Assembly: GCA_030374805.1 (NCBI GenBank)
Contig: JARGSG010000241.1
Coordinates: forward strand, 248,001-312,000
Origin: Gracilaria gracilis
Lineage: Eukaryota > Rhodophyta > Florideophyceae > Gracilariales > Gracilariaceae
Reading direction: 5' to 3'
DNA length: 64,000 nt
Under the pieces are notes generated by a model. The model searched no databases. It worked only from the letters and a program-made list of their open reading frames with translations, and was not told the DNA's origin. A program made the position numbers and the translations under genes. Positions 53,291 through 63,691 of this stretch are shown here, piece by piece (positions within the stretch are counted from its first letter, which is position 1; each line of letters starts with the position of its first letter).

Positions 53291-56200
53291 CTCCTCCTCG
53301 AGTCCCTGTGCAAGTCCAATTCGTTTCATAATTGCAAATATTCTTGCAGGGCTCAGCGGTTTGGTTAAGATATCAGCATCGTTTAGCTCACTAGGAACAT
53401 AGTCCACTGCAATGACATTGTCCTTCACCATATGTCTGATGAAATGAAGCTTCACGTCAATATGTTTGGCACGTCCAGAAGGGCATCGCTCACCAGCAGC
53501 CCAATCAATGGCACATTGATTGTCCGAGCGAATGGGGACCTTCTCGTTCACATCAAACCCGCTCTCCCGAAGCACTCGCGATATCCAGGTAACCTCTTGA
53601 GCAGCCATGGTCAACGCGTAGTACTCCGCTTCTCCAGTGGAGAGCGCAATCGATGCTTTCTTTCTTGCACCGAAGAAGCAAGTGGCCGATCCCAGTTTGA
53701 TCACATATCCGGACATTGACTTACGATCAGTAGTGTCACCAGCATAGTCTGAGTCCACAAAGCCATTCAAGTTCAGAGATCCAGCTCGGTAGAGCAACCC
53801 ATGGCCACACGTCCCACGCAGGTACCGTAGTACTCGCTTTGCAGCTCTGTGACAGTATGCTGTGGGAGCGTTCGGGAATCGTGCAAGGATAAGGACTGGA
53901 GCAAGAATATCAAGTCTCGTGCGCAATGCCAAGTACAACAAGGACCCAATCATCTGCTGATATAGTTGCACATCCTTGGCAGTCTTGTCCTCCTCCGCTG
54001 CTAGTGATGAGAAAAACGACTGCACCATTAGACTGGGAGCTGGCTTGGCGTTGTGCAGTCCAAATCGGCGTAGCACTCCCTCGATGTAAAGGGGCTGTCC
54101 AAGCTTGAGGCCCGTAAGTTGACCCTCAGAATCCGCCGCCCAAGTCAACTCAACGCCAAGGTAGAAGCTCACTCGATCTTGAACTCGAAGCTCGTACAAT
54201 CCTTTGAGCTCCTCCAAGAGTGACGAACGTTGCGCAGCAGTTGGTGCGAAAACCAGGAGGTCATCAACGTAAACAAGGATGTATACGTACGCGTTGTGCC
54301 CAATGCGGCGCCTAAACACACACGGAGCACTAGGGAGTTCTTCAAATCCTAAGTCTTTGAGATCTTGACTGAACTTTGTATGCCAAGCCAGGTGAGCCTG
54401 CTTAAGTCCGTACATGCCTTTCACCAACTTGTAACAGCATGGCTTCAGCCAAGGCACACCACGTGGAGACGTGACCCAAACATCCTCCTTCAGCTCCCCA
54501 TTCAAGAAGGCGGTCTTCACGTCCACTTGAGCAACAAACATCTGGAGGCACAGGGTAAGGTACAGAAACATACGAACCAGGTTGAAAGACACAACTGGTG
54601 CATAAGTCTCCATGTAGTCCTGACCAAAAGTCTGGTGATTTCCACCAGCAACAACAAGAGCCTTGAAGCGCTCAACCGACCCATCTGCATTCCACTTCAC
54701 TTTCAGGACGATATGGGTTGGCAGAGGTTGCGATGCGGGAGAATGATCGGGTACCCATGTACCCTTGCTCTCAAGAGAGGCCAGTTCTTCTTCGATCGCA
54801 GTCTCCCATAAGCTTGTCTCCAATGGAGACGCAGACATGGCTTCCTTCAAATTCGGTTCATCACTTGTAGTCACTTCAACTGTTTGCGATGTGGCAGCGC
54901 CAGCCATGTTCCACCACCGTGTAGGTGCGCGGCGTGTTCGTCGCGGGTACCGAGACTCAGATTGTGAGCCAGTTGGCTCATTAGGCTCCTCCGTGGTAGA
55001 TTCATCCTGGTTGTCATCCTCACCTTCACTACCGGTGAGTTCATTATTATCGACATCATCAGCTTCACCCGTTCTGTCAGTGTGCAATTCAGGTGCATGA
55101 CTTTCCTGCAGTTCAGAACCAACATCATCGTTGACCACTTCGTCAATGCAAATCTCACCGGAGTGCTCGCTGTCACTCTTGCATTCCGAGTTGCAACTGA
55201 AGTCTTCATCAGAAGCGATCTCATCATCCATGTAGCCCGTCAGATAGGACGCACCAGGGAAGGATGACTCATCAAACGTCACATGTCGAGACTTGATAAT
55301 ACGTGGTATCTCATCTTCATCTGTTACTAGAACATCGTAGACACCATGCTCAAGAGTCTGCAAGTAGACCCCTTCAAGTGCACGAGACTCGAACTTGGTG
55401 TCCGGGTTCATCTTTAGTACGTACGCCGCACACCCAAACACTCGAACATTCTTCAAAGAAGGTGTGGAATCAGTTACAAGAAAGTACGGAGTGGATCCAG
55501 TGGTAGAGTGGGGAACTCTGTTGCGCACATATATAACGTGCTTCAACGCATACGGCCATAAACATTCTGGCAGATTGGCCTGCAGCAACAACGCTCGAGC
55601 AGCTTCCTCCATTGTGCGATTAATGCGCTCTGCTAATGCATTGTGCTCAGGGGTGTACGGAGGTGAAAACGAGGTTCCTTGGAGACCGTTTGCAGAGTTC
55701 TCCTGCAGAGCAATGTACTCTTCCGCATTATCTGAGTGCACTTTGGCAATTTGAGCTCCTCCAAGCTGCTGGAGCTTCTGTGCTACAGCCGCATATACTT
55801 CTGCAAGTTCACTTCGGTGTACCATAAACCCTATTAATGCATACCTAGAGTGTTCATCAATGAATGCTGTCGCGTATTGGAAGGGATCTGGAAATGAAGG
55901 GAGCAAGGGCCCTAGGATATCAGAGTGCACAATGTCTCCGACACCAGTGGCACGATCAAACTTGCCTAAGAACGGAAGTTTGTGGGCCTTTCCAAGTCGG
56001 CATGGGCGACAGACCTCCTCCATTTGAGCCAGCTTCGGCACTCCATTGGCATACTTGTGCACAAACTGCAAGTCTCTTGGGTTGATATGCGCAAGTCGTC
56101 GATGCCATAGTTGAGCCAAGTCATTGTCGCGTGCAGAAAGGGCATGCCTAGAGTTAACTTTCGTGAGTGGATCCGGCAGAGTGTACAAACCTGACCGTTT

Positions 56201-57289
56201 ATCTCTTTGACCGCATCCAATAACAAACCCATCAACATGCGTGAGACGCACATCGCGAGCACGGAAGAAAGACTCGATGCCCTTATCAGCCATACGTCCC
56301 ACAGACACCAAGTTATATTCGAGATCAGGAACCAAGAGTGCATCTGTGAGACGCAAGTTCGCATTCTCGAACGGTAGTATGACATCACCTCGTTGTGTAG
56401 CAGTCACAGTAGACTTATCAGCCAGCAATATGGTTCGTTCGTTAACTTCATGCAACGAACTGGGGACAAATACAGACTTGGAGAAAAAGAAGTGCGATGT
56501 TGCACCACTGTCTGCATATGTGTCTATAACCCTCTCTGCGGGTGGGAGTACGGTAGACTTCTCCACGGACATTCCTGAGATTTCAATCTTTGAGGACTTT
56601 CCGGACGACCTTGTCGATGGCTTGGAACTTCCTGGTTTATCCTTAGACCTCACCTTCAACTTGTCAATAATGCTCTTGGGCAAGTGATTGTCAGGGTTGT
56701 CAGGGTTCATGTGACATCGATCAACAGTGTGTCCATCACGATCACAGAAGGTACAATGGTAACCATTGCTGGTAGCGGCAGCATACGCACGCCCCGAAGA
56801 CTCGTTGTGGGTGTGACCATCTGAGTTGTCACCGTCCTTGTGGTCCAGACTGACAGGGCCGAAAGAGGATTTGAAGCTTCCAGAGCCTTTGGTCTTGCCT
56901 TTCTTGCGAGTGCGAGTGCGACCAGAACTTCCCGAAACCATCTGTCGTGCATTATACTCGTCAATTAGAGTTGTTGCAACATAGTCCCAAGTAAGATCAG
57001 ATATGTCCTTGGTGCGAAGTGCGGCTGACGTGTACTCTAATGAGCAGCTGGGGTCAATAGAAGCAAGTAGCATCGGAGCCTTGTGAGATTCCGGAATAGC
57101 AGCGTCCTTGCCCATGCGATCCAACTGCGAGAACAGGGCAGTGAACTGGTCCACATATTCTGACATGTTCTGACCACTGTACGACATACGGAATAGTTGC
57201 GTTTGTACGGCGATCCGAGAGACTGTGCGATTGGAGGCGTAGCGTGCATCGAGCAGTTCAAGCATGCGTCCCGGATCATCATCAACAAG
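53285..57289 (-). CDS. Copia-C gag (partial)-pol polyprotein, open frame
   Basis: About 1330 codons without a stop, the longest coding frame in the window. It starts inside gag (DDDPGRMLELLDARYASNRT), then the CHRC-type knuckle CTFCDRDGHTVDRC near 56735, protease TYADSGATSHFF near 56510, pre-integrase LWHRRLAHINPRDL, integrase (IDEHSRYALIGFM, VHSDNAEEYIAL, AERINRTMEEAARA), acidic linker, RT with YILVYVDDLLVFAP near 54265, RNase H STGEAEYYAL near 53625, ending GLEEEC. The stop lies inside the LTR, as in family A. Catalytic residues are present, so only the missing 5' part disables it. The about 70 codons upstream of 57289 are antisense Copia-B4, not part of the protein. Confidence 0.93.
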   Translation of the reverse strand, partial: LVDDDPGRMLELLDARYASNRTVSRIAVQTQLFRMSYSGQNMSEYVDQFTALFSQLDRMGKDAAIPESHKAPMLLASIDPSCSLEYTSAALRTKDISDLTWDYVATTLIDEYNARQMVSGSSGRTRTRKKGKTKGSGSFKSSFGPVSLDHKDGDNSDGHTHNESSGRAYAAATSNGYHCTFCDRDGHTVDRCHMNPDNPDNHLPKSIIDKLKVRSKDKPGSSKPSTRSSGKSSKIEISGMSVEKSTVLPPAERVIDTYADSGATSHFFFSKSVFVPSSLHEVNERTILLADKSTVTATQRGDVILPFENANLRLTDALLVPDLEYNLVSVGRMADKGIESFFRARDVRLTHVDGFVIGCGQRDKRSGLYTLPDPLTKVNSRHALSARDNDLAQLWHRRLAHINPRDLQFVHKYANGVPKLAQMEEVCRPCRLGKAHKLPFLGKFDRATGVGDIVHSDILGPLLPSFPDPFQYATAFIDEHSRYALIGFMVHRSELAEVYAAVAQKLQQLGGAQIAKVHSDNAEEYIALQENSANGLQGTSFSPPYTPEHNALAERINRTMEEAARALLLQANLPECLWPYALKHVIYVRNRVPHSTTGSTPYFLVTDSTPSLKNVRVFGCAAYVLKMNPDTKFESRALEGVYLQTLEHGVYDVLVTDEDEIPRIIKSRHVTFDESSFPGASYLTGYMDDEIASDEDFSCNSECKSDSEHSGEICIDEVVNDDVGSELQESHAPELHTDRTGEADDVDNNELTGSEGEDDNQDESTTEEPNEPTGSQSESRYPRRTRRAPTRWWNMAGAATSQTVEVTTSDEPNLKEAMSASPLETSLWETAIEEELASLESKGTWVPDHSPASQPLPTHIVLKVKWNADGSVERFKALVVAGGNHQTFGQDYMETYAPVVSFNLVRMFLYLTLCLQMFVAQVDVKTAFLNGELKEDVWVTSPRGVPWLKPCCYKLVKGMYGLKQAHLAWHTKFSQDLKDLGFEELPSAPCVFRRRIGHNAYVYILVYVDDLLVFAPTAAQRSSLLEELKGLYELRVQDRVSFYLGVELTWAADSEGQLTGLKLGQPLYIEGVLRRFGLHNAKPAPSLMVQSFFSSLAAEEDKTAKDVQLYQQMIGSLLYLALRTRLDILAPVLILARFPNAPTAYCHRAAKRVLRYLRGTCGHGLLYRAGSLNLNGFVDSDYAGDTTDRKSMSGYVIKLGSATCFFGARKKASIALSTGEAEYYALTMAAQEVTWISRVLRESGFDVNEKVPIRSDNQCAIDWAAGERCPSGRAKHIDVKLHFIRHMVKDNVIAVDYVPSELNDADILTKPLSPARIFAIMKRIGLAQGLEEEC

Positions 57290-57292
57290 AAG

Positions 57293-58087
57293 GGTCATAT
57301 CCAGAAGAACTGTTACAAGAGACAACGTGATGGGGCTAACAATAATCAGGTCGATGCTGCTCACCCCAGTGTGAATACCGGGCTCAGCTGTGAGCTTGGT
57401 GCGAGTGGCGACGATTCTGACTTTGTATGTCTCATTGCGACAGGTACCGATAAGGCTACTAACAGTGACTGGATTATTGACTCTGGTGCGACTGCACACA
57501 TGACGTATGATGACTCAATGTTCCAAACGTATGAGAGCAAGGTGTCCTCTGGCGTGTGTATCGGCAATGATTCCAAACTAGAGTCTGTGGGTCGCGGTAG
57601 TGTGGAGCTTGATCTGACTGTGGAAGGCGCCAAACGTAAGTGCAAACTGAAACAGGTGGTGCACGTGCCATCCTTACGGTACCATCTGCTTTCAGTGTCA
57701 GCGATCTGTGATCTGGGCTGCAAGGTAGTGTTGGAAAGAGAGAAGGTATGTATTTACAAAGGGTCGAAAGTGGTTGCCTCCGGGTGCCGTTTTAAAGGCC
57801 TGTACTACCTTCGCACTGCAGCAGAACAGCGTACAGATGTGGCCAGCGCCCTTGTGTCAGATCTGTCTCTTTGGCATGCTCGAATGGCCCATGTGAATAT
57901 GGAAGGCATTAAGCAGATGGCTCGCAATGAGGTTGTACCAGGGCTGAATGTAGATTTGGCACAGAAGCTGGATGTGTGTGGCTCGTGTGTATTAGGAAAG
58001 GCAACCCGTGCTCCGACTCCCAAGCAAGGGGGGAACGAGCAGAACACGTACTGGACCTTGTCCACTCGGACGTTTCAGGTCCAGTAA
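57293..58087 (+). CDS. Copia-B4 gag end, protease, integrase N-terminus
   Basis: Continues gag from 52575: second half of the knuckle (GHIQKNC), protease WIIDSGATAHMT near 57475, HHCC part SLWHARMAHVNMEGI and CGSCVLGKATRAPT. As in B3 the frame departs from pol at GGGGGGAACGAGC near 58028 and then stops at 58085-58087. Confidence 0.9.
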   Translation, partial: GHIQKNCYKRQRDGANNNQVDAAHPSVNTGLSCELGASGDDSDFVCLIATGTDKATNSDWIIDSGATAHMTYDDSMFQTYESKVSSGVCIGNDSKLESVGRGSVELDLTVEGAKRKCKLKQVVHVPSLRYHLLSVSAICDLGCKVVLEREKVCIYKGSKVVASGCRFKGLYYLRTAAEQRTDVASALVSDLSLWHARMAHVNMEGIKQMARNEVVPGLNVDLAQKLDVCGSCVLGKATRAPTPKQGGNEQNTYWTLSTRTFQVQ

Positions 58088-60657
58088 GTGTGAAATCCTT
58101 GGAAGGCTCGCACTACTTTGTCACATTCATGGACGATCACAGCAGGTATTGCTTCTTGTACATGCTCAAAACCAAAGATGAGGTGTTCCAAATGTTCATG
58201 AGGTGGCTCAAGGTTGTGGAAAACCAGACTGGACGAAAGTTGAAAACCATCACCGCACGTGAGAGTGTGCTACGTGCATTGCGCACTGACAACGGTGGTG
58301 AGTATCTGTCCAATCGTTTCCGCAAAGAACTCGAGCGCCAAGGTATTGAACATCAGCGAACAATGCCGTACAATCCACAGCAGAATGGGCTTGCCGAAAG
58401 GTTCAACCGAACACTCATGGACTTGGTCAAATCGATATTGCACCACAAACAACTGCCAAAGAAATTTTGGGCTGAAGCCTTGAACGTAGCAGTGTATGTA
58501 CGCAACAGAGTGACCGGCAAAGCCCTTCCTAGTAACTCGACTCCATTCGAGCTGTGGCATGGTCAGAAGCCTGATGTGAGCAATCTGCGTGTGTTTGGGA
58601 GCCGATGCTGGTACAAAGTTGTGGATCACAAGCTGAAGAAGCTGGAGGACAGAGCAAAGGAATCCATCTTCATTGGGTACACTTCTGGGTCCCACGGGTA
58701 CAAGTTGTGGGTTGGTAAGAAGAGAAAGGTGATTGTGTCAAGAGATGTGAGGTTTGACGAGTCTTCGGGCTTAGAAGACCATGAGAACTTTGAGGAAGAG
58801 GACTATGCTGACATGGAGTTGAGTGACATTTCTAGTCCGGATAACACCTCCAACTCTGACACATCCAGTCACCCCAGTGAAAATGATCCTTCCGCACCTG
58901 CGCCTGATGTCCATGATGCGTCTGAGAGTACCAGTGATGGTTCCACATCACTTCCACATGTTGAGCCTGAAGGGCAAGAGACACAGCCTGTTCGTAGATC
59001 CACACGTGAGAGTAAGAAGCCTACGCGTTGGTGGGGTGGAACTGCTCTTCTGACAGCCAGTGATGACACTCCTTCTTCTTATAGTGAAGCTGTGTCACGT
59101 CCTGATTCCGAAGCATGGAAGAAGGCAATGAAGAGCGAGTACCAGTCATTGATAGAGCATGACACATGGGATCTAGTGCCTAGACCAGCAGACAGCAACG
59201 TGATTTCGTCCAAGTGGGTGTACGTTCAGAAGTATGAAGCTGCACCATCTGGTGAACCAACTGTGAGGTACAAGGCTCGTATGGTTGCTAGAAGATTCCT
59301 GCAGATCGAAGGTGTGGACTTCTCAGAGACTTATGCCCCAGTGGTGAAGTTCACTTCGATCAGGATGATTCTGTCGATTGCAGCTGTGCGAGACTTTCAT
59401 TTGCACCAGATGGATGTGAAGACTGCGTTTCTGAACGGCGACCTGGAGGAGACAGTGTATATGGAGCAGCCAAAAGGTTTCATACAGCAAGGGAACGAAG
59501 ACTTGGTGTGTCGTTTGAAGAAAGCCATCTATGGGCTTAGACAGCCACCAACGCAGTGGCATGCAAAGATATACACGTTCCTTGTTGATGGGATGGAGTT
59601 GAAGCCCAATGACGCAGATGAGTGTGTGTACACCCGGATAATACTGGGATTTGGGGTTATCATTGCTCTATACGTGGATGACCTGCTGATAGCAAGTCCG
59701 AGCATGGAGACCATGAATCACGTAAAGCCAGAGCTGTCAACTCGGTTCCGCATGAAAGACCTCAAAGAAGCTCGTATGGTTCTCGGATTCGAGATCCACC
59801 GTGATCGAGCTAAGCGACAGCTGTACCTGACTCAGTCTGCGTACACGCAAAAGGTCTTGGAACGTTTCGGCATGCATCAGTCTAAGCCAGTTGACACTGC
59901 GATGGAATGCGGTGTGGACTTGTCTGTTGTTGAGGAGGTACTCACGGATGTTCCGTATCGTCAGGCGATTGGCAGTCTCATGTATTTGTCTGTGGGAACT
60001 CGTCCAGATATCTCATACGCAGTGTCCAAACTTGCAAAGTATGTGGAGAAACCCGGAGAGACTCACTGGAAGGCAGTCAAACGTGTGTTTCGCTATCTCA
60101 ACGGTACTTGCTTCTTTGGAATCACCTACGGCTCTACCACTGATCTGGAACTGCACGGCTATGTGGACTCTGACTGGGCAGGCGATGTTGCCAACCGCAA
60201 GTCTACCAGTGGATATGTGCTCATAATGAGCGGTGGTCCAGTGTCCCGGAGTTCACGTCATCAGGAACTGGTGGCGTTCTCAAGTGCTGAAGCTGAGTAT
60301 GTGAGTCTGTGCTGTGGTACCAAGGAAGCGATCTGGCTAAGGCGACTTTGGAACGGCATTGCTATTGTGATTGGAGTTGAGGTGGACGGGTCCGTCAAAG
60401 TCTTTGTTGAACCGACGCCTGTGTATGTTGACAAACAGGGCTCCATCGACCTTGCTCGAAATGGTGTCGTGAACAAGCGAACGAAGCACATCGACATTCG
60501 GTTCCACTTCACTAGAGAGCCCCTGCGTGACAAGTCCATCGTGCTGTTCTACTGTCCAACTGATTCCATGATTGCCGATATGCTAAACAAGCCTCTTGCC
60601 CGCGTGAAACTCGAGAAGTTTCGCAAGGAGTGTGGAGTACAGCACCTAGAGCTTTGA
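58036..60657 (+). CDS. Copia-B4 pol: integrase core, RT, RNase H
   Basis: About 870 uninterrupted codons in the -1 frame relative to gag. Integrase core MDDHSRYCFLY (IDDHSRYCFLY in sisters), LRTDNGGEYLSN, NGLAERFNRT; nuclear-type basic patch KKRKVIVSRDVRF; Ser/Asp-rich linker; RT from about 59100 with FSETYAPVVKF, MDVKTAFLNGDLEE and YVDD at 59671-59682; RNase H with SSAEAEYVSL near 60290; stop TGA 60655-60657. Purine tract with seven G's then the 3' LTR. All catalytic motifs are present, so this half could be functional if the frame change is bridged. Confidence 0.92.
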   Translation, partial: RAEHVLDLVHSDVSGPVSVKSLEGSHYFVTFMDDHSRYCFLYMLKTKDEVFQMFMRWLKVVENQTGRKLKTITARESVLRALRTDNGGEYLSNRFRKELERQGIEHQRTMPYNPQQNGLAERFNRTLMDLVKSILHHKQLPKKFWAEALNVAVYVRNRVTGKALPSNSTPFELWHGQKPDVSNLRVFGSRCWYKVVDHKLKKLEDRAKESIFIGYTSGSHGYKLWVGKKRKVIVSRDVRFDESSGLEDHENFEEEDYADMELSDISSPDNTSNSDTSSHPSENDPSAPAPDVHDASESTSDGSTSLPHVEPEGQETQPVRRSTRESKKPTRWWGGTALLTASDDTPSSYSEAVSRPDSEAWKKAMKSEYQSLIEHDTWDLVPRPADSNVISSKWVYVQKYEAAPSGEPTVRYKARMVARRFLQIEGVDFSETYAPVVKFTSIRMILSIAAVRDFHLHQMDVKTAFLNGDLEETVYMEQPKGFIQQGNEDLVCRLKKAIYGLRQPPTQWHAKIYTFLVDGMELKPNDADECVYTRIILGFGVIIALYVDDLLIASPSMETMNHVKPELSTRFRMKDLKEARMVLGFEIHRDRAKRQLYLTQSAYTQKVLERFGMHQSKPVDTAMECGVDLSVVEEVLTDVPYRQAIGSLMYLSVGTRPDISYAVSKLAKYVEKPGETHWKAVKRVFRYLNGTCFFGITYGSTTDLELHGYVDSDWAGDVANRKSTSGYVLIMSGGPVSRSSRHQELVAFSSAEAEYVSLCCGTKEAIWLRRLWNGIAIVIGVEVDGSVKVFVEPTPVYVDKQGSIDLARNGVVNKRTKHIDIRFHFTREPLRDKSIVLFYCPTDSMIADMLNKPLARVKLEKFRKECGVQHLEL

Positions 60658-60677
60658 AGTCAGTGACAGTGGGGGGG

Positions 60678-61488
60678 TGTTGGGTGTTGACCTAGTGCTG
60701 TCACTGAAAGCAAAAGTGCAGGGGAGCATGGGCTGTTTTGGAGGGTGCTGCTGGAAAAGCGCATATGCGCGTTTGTGCAAACTCAACGTGAAACTGGCTT
60801 CTGATTGGCTACTGCAAATGTGCAAATGCAACGTAGTGTGTACAAGTGTTATGGCATTACTGAGTTGCTCTGGGCTACACGTGTGTAGCTAGCACAGATG
60901 GTATGCTGGACAGTATGCACAGTTATGTACGTGGACATGTTGAACACATTGATGTAACTTGGTGCACTATGGTGATGAGTCAGGTACAGTCATGAGGATT
61001 ACACGAACACTGTGGTAACATGTTGTGGAACTTATGGCATGGAGTGAATTTGTGTTTACGTGGTACTTCGTGAGCTGGAGCATACACATATTGGTGTGGT
61101 GTACGGATTACAGTGTATTGGCACAATGTGAATTTGTGCATGGTCATTGTTTTGTGTAGGCACGTAACCTGTTGAGTAGGCACGTAACTTGTTGTGCACT
61201 GTTGTGCACTGCTGTGCACTGTTGTTCCTTGTTGGTTGTAAGCTGTCATGAATTGTGGCAGTGTTACCATGTTATGTCAGATGATGATTGGTAGTACTGA
61301 GTGTCCCTGCTTAGTGGCTTAGGTTTTACTCCGAGTGGAAGTGAGCGGTAGTGCGACGACGTAGTGCTATATATAAGTTGTGATAGAAGCACCTCCAAGT
61401 AAATCCGAGCCAGAGCTGGCGAACTTCCTTTGCATATCCCCACCTTCTCTTTGCATCAACCTTCCCTTCTCAGCTATAACCTCCATCA
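60678..61488 (+). repeat. 3' LTR of Copia-B4 (811 bp)
   Basis: TGTTGGGTGTTGACC...CCTCCATCA. The right flank is LINE-3 interior while the left flank of the element (46702) is Copia-A3 RT, so the two flanks do not form a target duplication. Confidence 0.93.
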
Positions 61489-62500
61489 CCATTCAGCTGT
61501 ACATTATTCAATATGTATATTGATTCCATGCTGTATCGAGTGCAGGAGGTGCCATATCATGTGTCGGATCGAGGTGCAAGTGCATTTGCCGACGATGTGA
61601 TTCTAATGGCGAAGACGGATAGCGGGCTGCAACAACTACTAAACATGTGCAGTAGTTGGGGCAAAGAAATGCAAATGCCGTGGAATACTGCAAACGGCAA
61701 GTCGATGGTACTGCAAATGCCTGCAAACCAAAATCACCCCGCAATATTCACACTTGCTGGGGATAAGCTGAGCGTGGTACGTAGTGCAGTATATCTGGGG
61801 GTGTCTCTAAACACCAATGTAGTAACAGCCGTGAAGCATATGGAACCAGTACAAAATGCTCAATGTCGATTGGGAAGCCTAGCCGGTGCTGATCTGCACG
61901 GGAATGGATATGATACGAGCAGCTGTGTGAGTTTGTACCGCTTATTTGTGAGGTTGATTTACGAATATGACTTGCATCTTGTACCGCTCACGCCACATTT
62001 GGAAATGATGATAGTGAAGCTTGAAGCAACGTTCTTCAAACTGATTCTTGGAAAAATGACATCCCGGTTTGGAACATAACGGGTGCCGATGATGGGTGCA
62101 CTTTGTCGATTAGACTCTGCGGCTCTGCGACGAATTGTGCCCGCCTCCAAGCGTGTACAGCACTATCAATCGTGTCGTGAAACGGCATTGAATCTTGAAT
62201 TGGAACACAGATCGCGACAGTTGAAGGTGAACCGAGCATGTCGGCAGCTGTCGCTGTATAATGCGCGTCCTTCAATTTCGGCACTACGAGCTGAAATTGA
62301 TAATATGTGTACAACGGGAATAAGAAGGATACGGGATGTGGAGTGCAAACTTGCCTTAACAAGACGCGTTCGCAAAATTTCGAGGGCGGGAAATGGAAAA
62401 CACCCACCCATTCTTCGGTTGCGAAAAGTTTCGCACAGAATGATGGGTATCAGATGGTACTTCAACGAGTTCCCAGCGAACCTTGTGGGCGCACGTGATG
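61489..62500 (+). pseudogene. LINE-3 ORF2 fragment
   Basis: Begins within the RT active-site region (CTLFNMYIDSMLYRV in sisters; FADDVILMAKT near 61590) directly at the Copia-B4 LTR edge. TAA 62077-62079 (TAT in LINE-2) breaks it. The frame resumes with MMGALCRLDSAALRR and runs to ARDV, where a solo LTR interrupts it. Carries its own substitutions, so it is not a recent copy of LINE-1 or LINE-2. Confidence 0.88.
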
Positions 62501-63422
62501 TGATGGAGGTTATAGCTGGGAAGGGAAGGTTGATGCAAAGGGAAGGTGGAGATATGCAAAGAAAGTTCGCCAGATCTAGCTGGGATTTACTTGGAGGTGC
62601 TTAGCTCACAACTTATATAGCACTTCTTCGTCGCACCACCGAACAACTCCAACTCTGGGTAAAACCTAAGCCACTAAGCACGGACACTCATTACTACCAA
62701 TCATCTTCTAACATGATATGGTAACGCTGCCATAATTCATGACAGCTTACAAGTAACAAGGCACAACAGTGTACAGCAGTGCACAGCAGTGCCAAACAAT
62801 TCCGTACAATATTGCACAACAATGTACAACAATGTACAACAATGTACAACCATGCGCATCCATGACAGTGCATACACACAATTCGACAGCGCACCATAAT
62901 GACCAGACCACGACAATCCATACACAAACACCCGCTCCTGTTGCCTGCAACCTGTAATCACTACACGACGCCATATTGTGTATGTCTAGGCTCCCCAAGT
63001 CACACGTCAGCAACAAGTACCTGTGAACCATATGACCTGAACCAAACACAGCCAACAAGTTCCATGCATCCAGATACATACATGTGCATGCAGCACTACC
63101 CGAACCTGATGTCAACCACTCAACAGTGTCAACACTCGTGCACCATGTACCAAGTATCCACATTGCTACATGTGCACACTGTGCACCTCGACCACTCTAG
63201 ACAACGTGTCCTGGTGTACAGTCTGTCTGTACGAACCCATCTGAACACCTTGATATTCGACACAGCACCATATCTGACACGTTCATCCAATGGTGGCTCT
63301 TCCACCATCCAACACAGTGGAGCGTACAGAACGACATCAGTCATAGTTTCACATACAAAGGTACCATTCTAGACTTGTCACACGTGAACAGCTTGATTTC
63401 AGTGACAGCATGACATCCAACA
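62501..63422 (-). repeat. Solo LTR, short form (922 bp), in LINE-3
   Basis: TGTTGGATGTCATGC...CCTCCATCA flanked by TGATG (62496-62500 and 63423-63427). Confidence 0.95.
62747..63163 (-). CDS. LTR-borne 138-codon ORF, fourth open copy
   Basis: Same ATG position and length as at 5271-5687, 15363-15779 and 47367-47783; begins MWILGTWCTSVDTVEW. Function unknown. Confidence 0.35.
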   Translation of the reverse strand: MWILGTWCTSVDTVEWLTSGSGSAACTCMYLDAWNLLAVFGSGHMVHRYLLLTCDLGSLDIHNMASCSDYRLQATGAGVCVWIVVVWSLWCAVELCVCTVMDAHGCTLLYIVVHCCAILYGIVWHCCALLYTVVPCYL

Positions 63423-63427
63423 TGATG

Positions 63428-63691
63428 TACTTGGACACGAGTACTGGAAGCACGGAAGACTGAAAGTACTACTTGGAATGGATGATTGGTCACCTGAAGT
63501 GAGGCAGGAGGCGACCGAAGGACTAGAGGTACTGGAAGAAGCACAGTTGTAATTCTGTGCTATAAGTAGGAAGAATGAATGCGTTGATTCGTAATGGAAC
63601 AAGTTAGTTTACACCTTGACAGTGTTACCCTGCTGCTCTTCACGGGATATTGGGAAGACTATAAATAAAATAGCAATTGATTGGAAAAAAG
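63428..63691 (+). pseudogene. LINE-3 ORF2 end and 3' tail
   Basis: YLDTSTGSTED-like end through LEVLEEAQL, TAA near 63550, the stop-codon hairpin (63540-63561) and the tail AGCAATTGATTGGAAAAAAG. Joined directly to LINE-4. Confidence 0.85.

Larger units (their letters stand above)
52576..57292 (-). mobile_element. Copia-C, 5'-truncated element in Copia-B4 gag
   Basis: Minus-strand Copia element with its 3' LTR but lacking the 5' LTR, leader and gag N-terminus. CAAGAAG stands at both edges (52569-52575 and 57286-57292). The intact B4 order would join CAAGAAG to GGTCATATCC, so the segment is an insertion. A truncated cDNA that integrated, or repair-type insertion, would explain it. Confidence 0.85.

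Noticed and set aside
57290..57499. N-terminal about 70 codons of the long minus-strand frame as part of Copia-C gag
   Set aside because: They are antisense to the Copia-B4 gag-protease region beyond the insertion edge; the true gag match starts at DDDPGRM.
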